Origin: Actinomycetes bacterium
GTDB taxonomy: Bacteria; Actinomycetota; Thermoleophilia; RBG-16-64-13
DNA: 5,319 nucleotides
NCBI GenBank assembly: GCA_021815245.1
Contig: JAKAHF010000214.1
Span: 1-5,319, forward strand
Reading direction: 5' to 3'
Shown: in pieces, positions 1 to 5,143 of the stretch
How the letters are laid out: each line of letters opens with the position of its first letter
Position numbering within the stretch: position 1 is the stretch's first letter
Notes under the pieces: generated by a model
What the model was told of the DNA's origin: nothing
Database searches by the model: none
The model's input: only the letters and a program-made list of their open reading frames with translations
Translations under genes and position numbers: made by a program

Positions 1-26
1 TGATCGAGCGAGTTCCAGTCCACCAC
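1..26 (-). CDS. Possible start of a gene leaving the window on the left (only 8 codons visible)
   Basis: Read on the minus strand, a GTG codon at 24-26 is followed by an open frame beginning V-V-D-W-N-S-L-D that runs off the window edge. A good ribosome binding site, GGGAGG at 34-39, lies 7 bases upstream of that GTG. A second GTG follows immediately at 21-23. Nothing about the product can be said from eight residues. The call rests only on the start codon and its spacing to a purine-rich box, and could be chance in GC-rich DNA. Confidence 0.33.
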
Positions 27-33
27 GGCTGTA

Positions 34-39
34 CCTCCC
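34..39 (-). promoter_or_regulatory. Candidate ribosome binding site for the left-edge gene
   Basis: GGGAGG on the minus strand, 7 bases before the GTG at 24-26. This is a near-consensus Shine-Dalgarno sequence at ideal spacing and is the main support for a gene start at the left edge. Confidence 0.33.
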
Positions 40-188
40 AGGGCAGGGGCCAACGTCAACCGACGACCCTGTCGCTCGCGCGAGGTTACGGCCCCAGGAG
101 AGGCGTGAGCAAGGGGCGTCACCGGTCAGGCTCCCCGCGTTTGCGGATTGCCGATTCGTATCGTTCGATTCGACACAACTCTCGGTCG

Positions 189-208
189 CCTGGCACTCGG
201 GTGTCAGG
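189..208. repeat. 8-bp stem-loop with a TCGG tetraloop
   Basis: CCTGGCAC at 189-196 and GTGTCAGG at 201-208 pair over 8 positions (one G-T pair) around the loop TCGG. A UCGG loop closed by C-G is of the stable UNCG class in RNA. No T-run follows on either strand, so it is not a classic intrinsic terminator. It may be a back-up terminator for the leftward exonuclease gene or a chance structure. Confidence 0.3.
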
Positions 209-224
209 GAGGCGCATAAGTACA

Positions 225-237
225 ATCAGGTACCGAT
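225..237. repeat. 13-base direct repeat, left copy (ATCAGGTACCGAT)
   Basis: This sequence is identical to 2761-2773, on the other side of the exonuclease-BRCT gene, in the same orientation. It is a near-palindrome centred on GGTACC, so it could be a protein binding site or an insertion boundary. Similarity does not extend clearly beyond the 13 bases. Confidence 0.6.
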
Positions 238-256
238 TTTGAAACTGCCCGGTACC
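229..256. repeat. Inverted pair of GGTACC palindromes
   Basis: GGTACCG at 229-235 and CGGTACC at 250-256 form 7-base inverted arms with 14 bases between. The two palindromes start 22 bases apart, about two helical turns, which would suit paired binding of a dimeric protein. A similar arrangement occurs at 4972-5006. Confidence 0.5.
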
Positions 257-296
257 ATTTGGCGAGCGCGATCTGCGCCGGATCATGCGGCTGGAG

Positions 297-323
297 CTAC
301 GCCAGGCGCGTTGGGCGGCGTAG
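297..323 (-). terminator. Hairpin just downstream of the exonuclease-BRCT gene
   Basis: CTACGCC (297-303) and GGCGTAG (317-323) form a perfect 7-bp stem with a 13-base loop, starting 16 bases past the exonuclease stop codon on the minus strand. Position suits a transcription terminator or mRNA 3' end structure. No U-tract follows, so at most it would be a U-poor terminator of the type proposed for some high-GC bacteria. Confidence 0.3.
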
Positions 324-339
324 GTACGGGCGCAGACAC

Positions 340-2328
340 TCAGTTCTCATTGGCGGGCTCACCGTGCGCAAAGACGATTCTGCAAAAGTCCAATTCGCCA
401 ATGATTCGGATCTCGTGACCTTGTTCGATGAGGTGCTCTGCCTTCCGCTGCTTCAAGCTCTTCTCGTGGCCTGCTAAGCGATCCAGATTCTGGTCACCGA
501 CGACGAGAATGGTCGTCTCGCTCGTCACCCCGTCGGCGACCGAGCAGCCCACCCGGGCTGCGAGTTCAGCGGCTTCGGCGCGGGGACGGGAAAGCGTACC
601 GGTGAACACTACGACCTCACCTGCGAGCGGCCCGCTGGGGTTGCCACGTTGGGCAATTCTGGCCTCGGTGACGGGCTGTTGGACCTGTTTGAGCCAGTCA
701 TCTAGCGAAAGGCCGGTCTTCTTGATAGCTCGGACTACCAGCTCGCCTGCCGCCCTGGCATCTTCGGCGGCAACGTGGTGCTGGAACGCAATGCCGAGCG
801 CCTTGGTGACCTTCGCCAAGGCGAAGCCGGACTGAGAGTACTCCGGCCAGGTGCGCCGGACCACCTTCGCGCTGTCGAGCCAGGAACAGTTGAGCTTGAA
901 CAGGCCGTTCTTCTCGATGGCCCTATCAAAGGCTGACCGGTCAAAAGGTGTGTGGCAGACCACGATCTTGCCCGAGAGGCGCTGAGCAATCTCGTGAAAG
1001 ACGGCCGCGAAGTTCGGAGCGGTGGCCACCATCGCCTGGTTGATGCCGTGGATCGCTACGTTCCACGGGTCGAAATAGTCCTCCGGATTCACCAGGGTTT
1101 GCCAGCTTGAGATTTGGTCGCCGTTGGTGAACACGGCCATTCCCACCTGGCAGATGCTGGAGATATCGGGGTTGGCCGTCTCGACATCAACCGCGATGAA
1201 CGACCCCAAGTCGACGCCGTCAGGCTGTGCAGCGACTTCTTGGAGCACAGGCGTGCGCTCAACCTCAATCGCGACCGCCGCGTCTGACAGCCGCGTGATC
1301 TCACGCGGGGCCTGATCAGAGTGAACGGGTGCTTTGTGGAGGGGTGTACCGGTCAATGCCGCCAGCTTCCTCTTCACACCAACTTTCGGGTCTAGTCCGA
1401 GAGCCGCTTCGTAGTGTCTGATCGCTGCCTGCTTGTCGCCGAGACGCTCGTCGATCTCGCCTCTTGTTCGCTGGACCATGGCGCGGAAGCCAGGGTGGTC
1501 TCCAAGGCGGCTCTCGGCCGTGTCGAGAATGCGCCTTAGCTCCGCTGCGGCCTGAAGGTCAAGCGGACCGTCGTGCTCCTCAAACTTGCGGCGTGCGATT
1601 TGGAGGACGAAATAGCCCTGCCCCTTCGCGATTTGCGTTTCTTCCCACCGGGTCGTGTCGAGGAACGTTCCGTCGAATGAGTAGTTGAAGACGCCAAGGT
1701 CACGGCACTCGAGGCGGAGCAACCCGCGGTCAACGTCAAAGTGATAGGCGCTCGCCCGGCCAGTCGGCGGCTCGATCTGCCAGACAAGCGAAGCGGAGCG
1801 CAGGTCGAACAAGCTGAGCTTGTCGCCGTCGGCCGTCGGGCTGCTGCAGGTCTGGCAAACGGCGAATTCACCGCTATCAGAGAGGCCGTTCGTATCGAGG
1901 TTGGCCTCAAAGCAATGCCGCAAGATCTGTTCCCCCGTCGGTTTGAAGGCGCAGAAGACGCCTTTGAGGCCGTCACCTAGCAGCCAGTCGTTGAGGATAA
2001 AGACGCCTGTGTTGGCGACCTTGCCGTCATTTGGTCGCTCAATTTCGCCTTGGACCAGGACGTCATTTCCCTTGATCAGGACGAAACGGCCAGGTCCCTG
2101 CGTCCGGTAACCGCTGACAGATTGGGACGGGTCGGCATCTGACCACGCGAGAAGGTAGGCCCCATCTGGGGAGCGAGAAGCCTGGCCCATGAACCCCAGG
2201 GACGGAATATCGACGAGTTCTTCTGAAAACCACGTAACCAAAGGGTTTCGTTCAGTGCGACGTGGTGGAGAGCCCGTCGCCGGCTGCACTGCAGGTGACT
2301 TTGTTCGAAAGATGTCGAAGATCCCCAT
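340..2328 (-). CDS. Four-part DEDDh exonuclease with BRCT domain and beta-propeller-like N-terminus
   Basis: The 662-residue product begins MGIFDIFR. Residues about 40-230 are mostly short beta-strand repeats (for example SPDGAYLLAWSD and SDSGEFAV followed by LSLFDLRSASLVW), resembling a WD40/PQQ-type propeller. Residues about 275-325 look like one or two TPR helices (GDKQAAIRHYEAALGLDP). An exonuclease domain of the DnaQ/epsilon superfamily spans about 376-535 with all five expected residues: D381 and E383 (DVET), D463 in HTPFD, and H518 with D523 (HHVAAEDA), so 3'-5' DNA or RNA exonuclease activity is expected. Residues about 568-656 form a BRCT domain like that of NAD-dependent DNA ligase (EVVVFTGTLSRPRAEAAELA). 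There is no signal peptide, so it is probably cytoplasmic. The ATG start is supported by the short amphipathic N-terminus; the upstream box is only GGGGG. Third-position GC is about 50% in the first 40 codons. The domain calls are strong; the biological role is unknown, with repair, RNA processing or defence all possible. Confidence 0.9.
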   Translation of the reverse strand: MGIFDIFRTKSPAVQPATGSPPRRTERNPLVTWFSEELVDIPSLGFMGQASRSPDGAYLLAWSDADPSQSVSGYRTQGPGRFVLIKGNDVLVQGEIERPNDGKVANTGVFILNDWLLGDGLKGVFCAFKPTGEQILRHCFEANLDTNGLSDSGEFAVCQTCSSPTADGDKLSLFDLRSASLVWQIEPPTGRASAYHFDVDRGLLRLECRDLGVFNYSFDGTFLDTTRWEETQIAKGQGYFVLQIARRKFEEHDGPLDLQAAAELRRILDTAESRLGDHPGFRAMVQRTRGEIDERLGDKQAAIRHYEAALGLDPKVGVKRKLAALTGTPLHKAPVHSDQAPREITRLSDAAVAIEVERTPVLQEVAAQPDGVDLGSFIAVDVETANPDISSICQVGMAVFTNGDQISSWQTLVNPEDYFDPWNVAIHGINQAMVATAPNFAAVFHEIAQRLSGKIVVCHTPFDRSAFDRAIEKNGLFKLNCSWLDSAKVVRRTWPEYSQSGFALAKVTKALGIAFQHHVAAEDARAAGELVVRAIKKTGLSLDDWLKQVQQPVTEARIAQRGNPSGPLAGEVVVFTGTLSRPRAEAAELAARVGCSVADGVTSETTILVVGDQNLDRLAGHEKSLKQRKAEHLIEQGHEIRIIGELDFCRIVFAHGEPANEN

Positions 2329-2361
2329 GCCTGAGACCCCCAGCTTGGCAATTGCAGACCA

Positions 2362-2390
2362 ATTGTAGCCGTATCGGTATCAGGTATGGC
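2362..2390 (-). promoter_or_regulatory. Weak promoter candidate and operator-like repeats upstream of the exonuclease gene
   Basis: On the minus strand TACAAT (2362-2367) matches the -10 consensus at five of six positions and lies 33 bases before the ATG. No -35 box is present at 17 bases (GCCATA is there instead). The spacer carries ACCTGATACCGATAC, a tandem of two GATAC-type units that shares ATCAGGTA (2379-2386 plus strand) with the 13-base repeat at 225 and 2761. A regulator bound here would cover the putative promoter. This is inference from short matches. Confidence 0.25.
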
Positions 2391-2740
2391 TATCTCAGCT
2401 TTCTCGGCAAGTTGCCAGCCCCGGCTCCTGCCGGGTCATCGCTAGATGGCAACCAACGTGGGTGAAGCGCTGTCCCCTGGCGTGCCCGCGAACCTGCACG
2501 CGCTTGACACCGATTCACGCCCGCCCGTTTCATCCCAATCGCCGCCTCTCGACCCATGATCCGGTGCGGGGCCGGGCCCAGCCAACCAATATAGCCGGCG
2601 CTGGCGCCTTCGGCAGCAGCTCGCCCTTCCGCGGCTCGCCGGCGCCAACCCAACGGTCGCCACGGTCTTCCGGACCACACGCAGCAACTCGGCACCGCAG
2701 TCACAGGGTCGTTCGGGCTTGAGCGTCGGAGGTTGAAGAG

Positions 2741-2804
2741 GTCCTGATGGTGAGGTGGTCATCAGGTACCGATGGGTCTAGATCAGGACCGCCACCCGGT
2801 GGCG
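2741..2804. repeat. Cluster of alternative inverted repeats
   Basis: GTCCTGAT (2741-2748) can pair with ATCAGGAC (2782-2789) over 8 bases, or its inner part CCTGATG (2743-2749) can pair with CATCAGG (2760-2766) over 7 bases. The two structures exclude each other. Directly after lies a tight palindrome, CGCCACC (2790-2796) and GGTGGCG (2798-2804), around a single base. The cluster includes the right copy of the 13-base repeat. It could be operator DNA or a switchable leader structure if transcribed. Confidence 0.4.
2761..2773. repeat. 13-base direct repeat, right copy (ATCAGGTACCGAT)
   Basis: This is an exact match to 225-237. It lies about 430 bases upstream of the exonuclease start and about 230 bases upstream of the tcmP start. 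The two copies bracket a 2.5-kb segment containing the whole exonuclease-BRCT gene. Confidence 0.6.
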
Positions 2805-2984
2805 CATGGGCTGGTCGAAGCGACGGTGAGAAAGTGAGGCGGCAATACCAGATAGCGATCTACGCCTTGCTCACCTGCCGAGTTACCATCTGCAATCTCT
2901 CCGGTGTTGGCAGGCTATGGTGACCAACCGATTCCTGATAAGGCGAACGTGATGTAAGGTGGGCGACTGAGGAAGGTCGCGATT

Positions 2985-2990
2985 AGGTGA
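2985..2990 (+). promoter_or_regulatory. Ribosome binding site supporting the GTG start of tcmP
   Basis: AGGTGA lies 10 bases before the GTG at 3001. An in-frame TGA at 2998-3000 directly precedes that GTG, so no start further upstream is possible. The next in-frame GTG (3010) has no purine-rich box at usable distance. The choice of 3001 therefore rests on this site, although the spacing is slightly long. Confidence 0.5.
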
Positions 2991-3000
2991 TCGCGCTTGA

Positions 3001-4137
3001 GTGAGTCTTGTGGCAACCGAGGATTTCTTTGAGGAGACACGCGGCCAGTCAAAGGTCAAGAGCGAGATCGTCGCGAACTACTTCTTCGCCTGGGCGCGCA
3101 TCATTAGCGCCAGCCTCGACCGCGATCCCCGTTCTGAAGGTGGTCGAATCGGCTACGTCGACCTCTTTGCCGGGCCAGGACGGTACGCCAGTGGGGCGAT
3201 GTCAACACCACTTCGGGTTCTCAAGACCGCGATAGACGATCCCATTTTTTCGCAGCGGCTCGTCACCATCTTCAACGACAAAGACGAGGATCACGTCCAG
3301 GAACTGCAGGCGGCCATTCAAACCCTCCCAAGAATTGCGAAGTTGAGGCATCAACCCGAGATCTGGAACGAGGAGGTCGGTCCCGAGATTGCAAAGGATC
3401 TTCAAGACACCCATACGATACCGATGCTGGCGTTCATCGACCCTTGGGGCTACAAGGGTCTTTCCCTGGGCCTCGTCAACGGTTTTCTGAAGGACTGGGG
3501 TTCTGACTGCATCTTCTTCTTCAACTACAACCGCATCAACGCTGGGCTTGCAAACCCGTCTGTCGAGAAACACATGGCCGCCCTGTTTGGTGCCGACGCA
3601 CTTGTCGGTCTCTGCCGGACGCTTAATGGCCTACGGCCAGAGGAACGAGAGCCGGTTATCCTAGGTGCCCTGAAGCGCGCGCTGCGAACCCACGGCGACC
3701 GCTTTGTCTTGCCTTTCTGCTTCAAGCGAGAAGACGGCGAGCGCACGAGTCACTATCTTATCTTCGTCAGCAAGGCCTTCAAGGGTTACGACGTGATGAA
3801 GACCATCATGGCCAGCCATAGCTCGAACCTGTGCCAAGGTGTCCCGACCTTTACCTACGTTCCGTCTCCGACGCATCAACAGCTGGGCCGTCTTGATTTC
3901 AGTCGGCCACTCGATGACCTCCGAGAAGTGCTGCTTGAGGACTACGCCGGGCGCGTGATCACTCTGCCGCAGCTATACGAGGAACACTCGCCAGATCGGC
4001 CGTACCTCAAGAAGAACTACACGGAGGTGTTAGCTGCGCTCGAGAAAGACAAGTTGATTTCGGTTGACCGCCCGCCACGAGCGCGCCAGGGGTGCTATGG
4101 CGAGAAGACCTTGATCACGTTCCCGACGCGGCGGTAG
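3001..4137 (+). CDS. tcmP: Three-Cys-motif partner protein, TcmP family
   Basis: The 378-residue product matches the TcmP family through its whole length. It starts with FFEETRGQSKVKSEIVANYF, followed by DLFAGPGRY at 54-62, which resembles the glycine-rich SAM-binding motif of class I methyltransferases. Then come FNDKDEDH (91-98), FIDPWGYKG (145-153, in the place of a catalytic motif IV) and the family signature FNYNRI (174-179). The C-terminal 60-70 residues (LPQLYEEHSP through LEKDKLISV) look like a small winged-helix segment, which may bind nucleic acid. The family is named for regularly occurring beside a protein with a three-cysteine motif; here that partner lies directly downstream on the opposite strand, with 23 bases of 3' overlap. 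SAM binding and methyl transfer are inferred from the motif only, and no reaction is established to my knowledge. There is no signal peptide or membrane segment. Third-position GC is about 70% in the first 50 codons. Confidence 0.92.
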   Translation: MSLVATEDFFEETRGQSKVKSEIVANYFFAWARIISASLDRDPRSEGGRIGYVDLFAGPGRYASGAMSTPLRVLKTAIDDPIFSQRLVTIFNDKDEDHVQELQAAIQTLPRIAKLRHQPEIWNEEVGPEIAKDLQDTHTIPMLAFIDPWGYKGLSLGLVNGFLKDWGSDCIFFFNYNRINAGLANPSVEKHMAALFGADALVGLCRTLNGLRPEEREPVILGALKRALRTHGDRFVLPFCFKREDGERTSHYLIFVSKAFKGYDVMKTIMASHSSNLCQGVPTFTYVPSPTHQQLGRLDFSRPLDDLREVLLEDYAGRVITLPQLYEEHSPDRPYLKKNYTEVLAALEKDKLISVDRPPRARQGCYGEKTLITFPTRR

Positions 4138-4867
4138 CCGGTTGTCCCAAAGGTCCAACAGGTTTCGGCATCCCATTCCAAAGCCGCCCGTCGAGGAGCC
4201 TACCATTCCTTTTTGGCGAGTGACCGCCCCATTGCTTGAAGAAGAACGGCACGCCGGCATCGTGACACTGATCCCGGATGTCTCGCGCCCACTCCGCTTG
4301 CATCGGCCGGTGTCGCGTGCCGCTTTCGCCGCCGACGATCACCCAGTCGATGCCCTGGAGCTGTAGCGCTGGTATCGGCGTCAGCAACGGTTCGAGCGAG
4401 AGAAACCGGACTGCCGCGGGCACTTGGAGGAGGTCGTCGATTCGGTTCACGTACGCCGCACTTTCGATCGTAACCCCCTGCCAAACGTTGGCCGGCCAGC
4501 GCAGCAGTGGCGCCAGCTCCACCAGCCGCCTGGAGCGCTTCGTAAGGATCTGAAATGAGTGCCAGTGCGCACGTTGCATCGTGTCGAAGACGCTGCGGAT
4601 GAACTCCAGGGGCACCCTTTCGTGGTAGAGATCGCTCATGGAGTTGACAAATATCCTCCGAGAGCGCTGCCACCGAAGGGGTTCCTCCAGTTTCCCCGGT
4701 ATAAGACGAAGGTCGAAACCCTGCTCGTACGGGTGGCCTTTGATCCCACGCCATCGCTCGGCGAACGCCTCCGCGTAGCAGTACGTGCACCCGGCACTGA
4801 TCTTTGTGCATCCGCGAACTGGATTCCAGGTCGAGTCGGTCCACTGGATTGATGTCTTCTCGGCCAT
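4115..4867 (-). CDS. DUF5131 family (phage Gp37/Gp68-like) three-Cys-motif protein
   Basis: The 250-residue product opens with MAEKTSIQWTDSTWNPVRGC and carries C20, C27 and C30 in a Cx6CxxC arrangement. This is a variant of the radical SAM Cx3CxxC cluster, so a 4Fe-4S centre is plausible. Family hallmarks follow in order: FVNSMSDLYH (about 73-82), ILTKRSRR (107-114), GVTIES (121-126), RFLSLEPLL (154-162), WVIVGGESG (175-183) and FFFKQWGG (208-215). The length is normal and the C-terminus reaches the usual LDGR(L/T)W region, so the gene looks intact. The N-terminus fixes the ATG at 4867, although the upstream sequence has only a weak GTGA box. Homologues are common in phages, prophages and genomic islands; their substrate is unknown. 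Its stop lies inside the end of tcmP. The two probably act together, by family co-occurrence. Third-position GC is about 75% in the first 40 codons. Confidence 0.92.
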   Translation of the reverse strand: MAEKTSIQWTDSTWNPVRGCTKISAGCTYCYAEAFAERWRGIKGHPYEQGFDLRLIPGKLEEPLRWQRSRRIFVNSMSDLYHERVPLEFIRSVFDTMQRAHWHSFQILTKRSRRLVELAPLLRWPANVWQGVTIESAAYVNRIDDLLQVPAAVRFLSLEPLLTPIPALQLQGIDWVIVGGESGTRHRPMQAEWARDIRDQCHDAGVPFFFKQWGGHSPKRNGRLLDGRLWNGMPKPVGPLGQPATAASGT

Positions 4868-4971
4868 ATGGCAATCACGCTACCACAGAAGCAACCCATC
4901 GGCAGCGTGTATGGCGATCTGATGAATGTGGTGGAGGATCGTGGTGCGGATTCGCGTTGGGGGTGTCGGCG

Positions 4972-5006
4972 TCGGTACCCGGTGTCCACCATCGAATCGG
5001 TACCGA
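4972..5006. repeat. Inverted pair of GGTACC palindromes, right side
   Basis: TCGGTACC (4972-4979) and GGTACCGA (4999-5006) are perfect 8-base inverted arms with a 19-base spacer. The palindromes start 25 bases apart. The layout parallels the pair at 229-256. It lies about 105-140 bases upstream of the DUF5131 start, a reasonable place for a regulatory site. Confidence 0.5.
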
Positions 5007-5022
5007 ATCGAATCGGTGCCGG
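4991..5022. repeat. Tandem 16-base repeat, two copies
   Basis: 4991-5006 and 5007-5022 match at 14 of 16 positions (consensus ATCGAATCGGTRCCGR), with a partial third unit starting at 5023 (ATCGGTAGCG). The repeat unit contains the GGTACC-type core found in the other gaps. Confidence 0.6.
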
Positions 5023-5053
5023 ATCGGTAGCGTTATCATCATCTTACCTTGTT

Positions 5054-5098
5054 ACCAGGGCATGGGTGCCGGTTAGGTTGGGGAGGTTGCGCCCTGGT
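5054..5098. repeat. 8-bp inverted repeat downstream of the AraC-family gene
   Basis: ACCAGGGC (5054-5061) and GCCCTGGT (5091-5098) are perfect inverted arms around a 29-base loop, located 46 bases past the AraC-family stop in the direction of transcription. It could help end that transcript, but there is no U-run and the loop is long, so a chance match is possible. Confidence 0.3.
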
Positions 5099-5143
5099 CT
5101 GCCCGACATCGGTCCTTTTCCCCTACCGCTCGTAGGTATCGCT

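Larger units (their letters stand above)
27..339. other. Non-coding stretch downstream of the exonuclease gene
   Basis: This 313-base gap separates the end of the exonuclease-BRCT gene from the possible left-edge gene. It holds a CGATTCG-rich patch (151-173), a stem-loop with a TCGG loop (189-208), one copy of a 13-base direct repeat (225-237), an inverted pair of GGTACC palindromes (229-256) and a hairpin just beyond the exonuclease stop codon (297-323). No tRNA, insertion sequence or convincing coding region was seen. A plus-strand frame stays open from the edge to about 418, but its product is rich in Pro, Arg and Ser, has no clear start, and reads through the repeats. Confidence 0.6.
2329..3000. 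other. 672-base stretch with no convincing gene, upstream of two divergent genes
   Basis: The exonuclease gene leaves leftward and tcmP leaves rightward, so both promoters should lie here. The middle (about 2440-2720) is GC-rich and stays open in several frames, but the predicted proteins are Arg/Ala/Pro-rich and mutually overlapping, which is typical of non-coding high-GC DNA. The best minus-strand frame (2442-2762, 106 codons) has a lone CDCGAELLR segment suggestive of half a zinc knuckle, yet no ribosome binding site and no recognisable family. It may be a decayed gene remnant. The part from 2741 to 2804 is rich in inverted repeats. Confidence 0.5.
4868..5143. other. Repeat-rich 276-base gap between the Cys-motif gene and the AraC-type gene
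   Basis: Both flanking genes read leftward, so this gap should hold the 3' end of the AraC-family transcript and the promoter of the DUF5131 gene. No convincing -35/-10 pair or U-rich terminator was found. It contains the inverted GGTACC pair, a tandem 16-base repeat and an 8-bp inverted repeat listed separately. No coding sequence is supported. Confidence 0.5.

Noticed and set aside
2..418. Plus-strand frame open for about 138 codons from the left edge
   Set aside because: The product is Pro/Arg/Ser/Gly-rich without family resemblance, has no good start or ribosome binding site, and overlaps the 3' end of the clear exonuclease gene. Long open frames are common by chance in GC-rich DNA.
2442..2762. 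Minus-strand 106-codon frame with a CDCGAELLR segment
   Set aside because: It has no ribosome binding site, an Arg/Pro/Gly-rich low-information tail, and an equally long overlapping frame on the same strand. A single CxC does not make a zinc-binding domain. It may be a gene relic but cannot be supported.
2893..2942. Sigma70-type promoter for tcmP
   Set aside because: TTGGCA (2907-2912) and TATGGT (2916-2921) resemble promoter boxes but are not at a workable spacing from each other, and neither has a matching partner at 16-18 bases.
4137..4200. Terminator for tcmP
   Set aside because: I looked for a hairpin with a T-run after the stop codon and found only imperfect 4-base arms. Convergent transcription from the DUF5131 gene may take its place.
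4200..4874. 224-codon minus-strand frame overlapping the DUF5131 gene
   Set aside because: This is a frame-shifted shadow of the DUF5131 gene. Its translation lacks any family motif, whereas the 4115-4867 frame matches the family from end to end.
4991..5032. CRISPR array
   Set aside because: The 16-base units are directly adjacent with no unique spacers and no cas genes are present.
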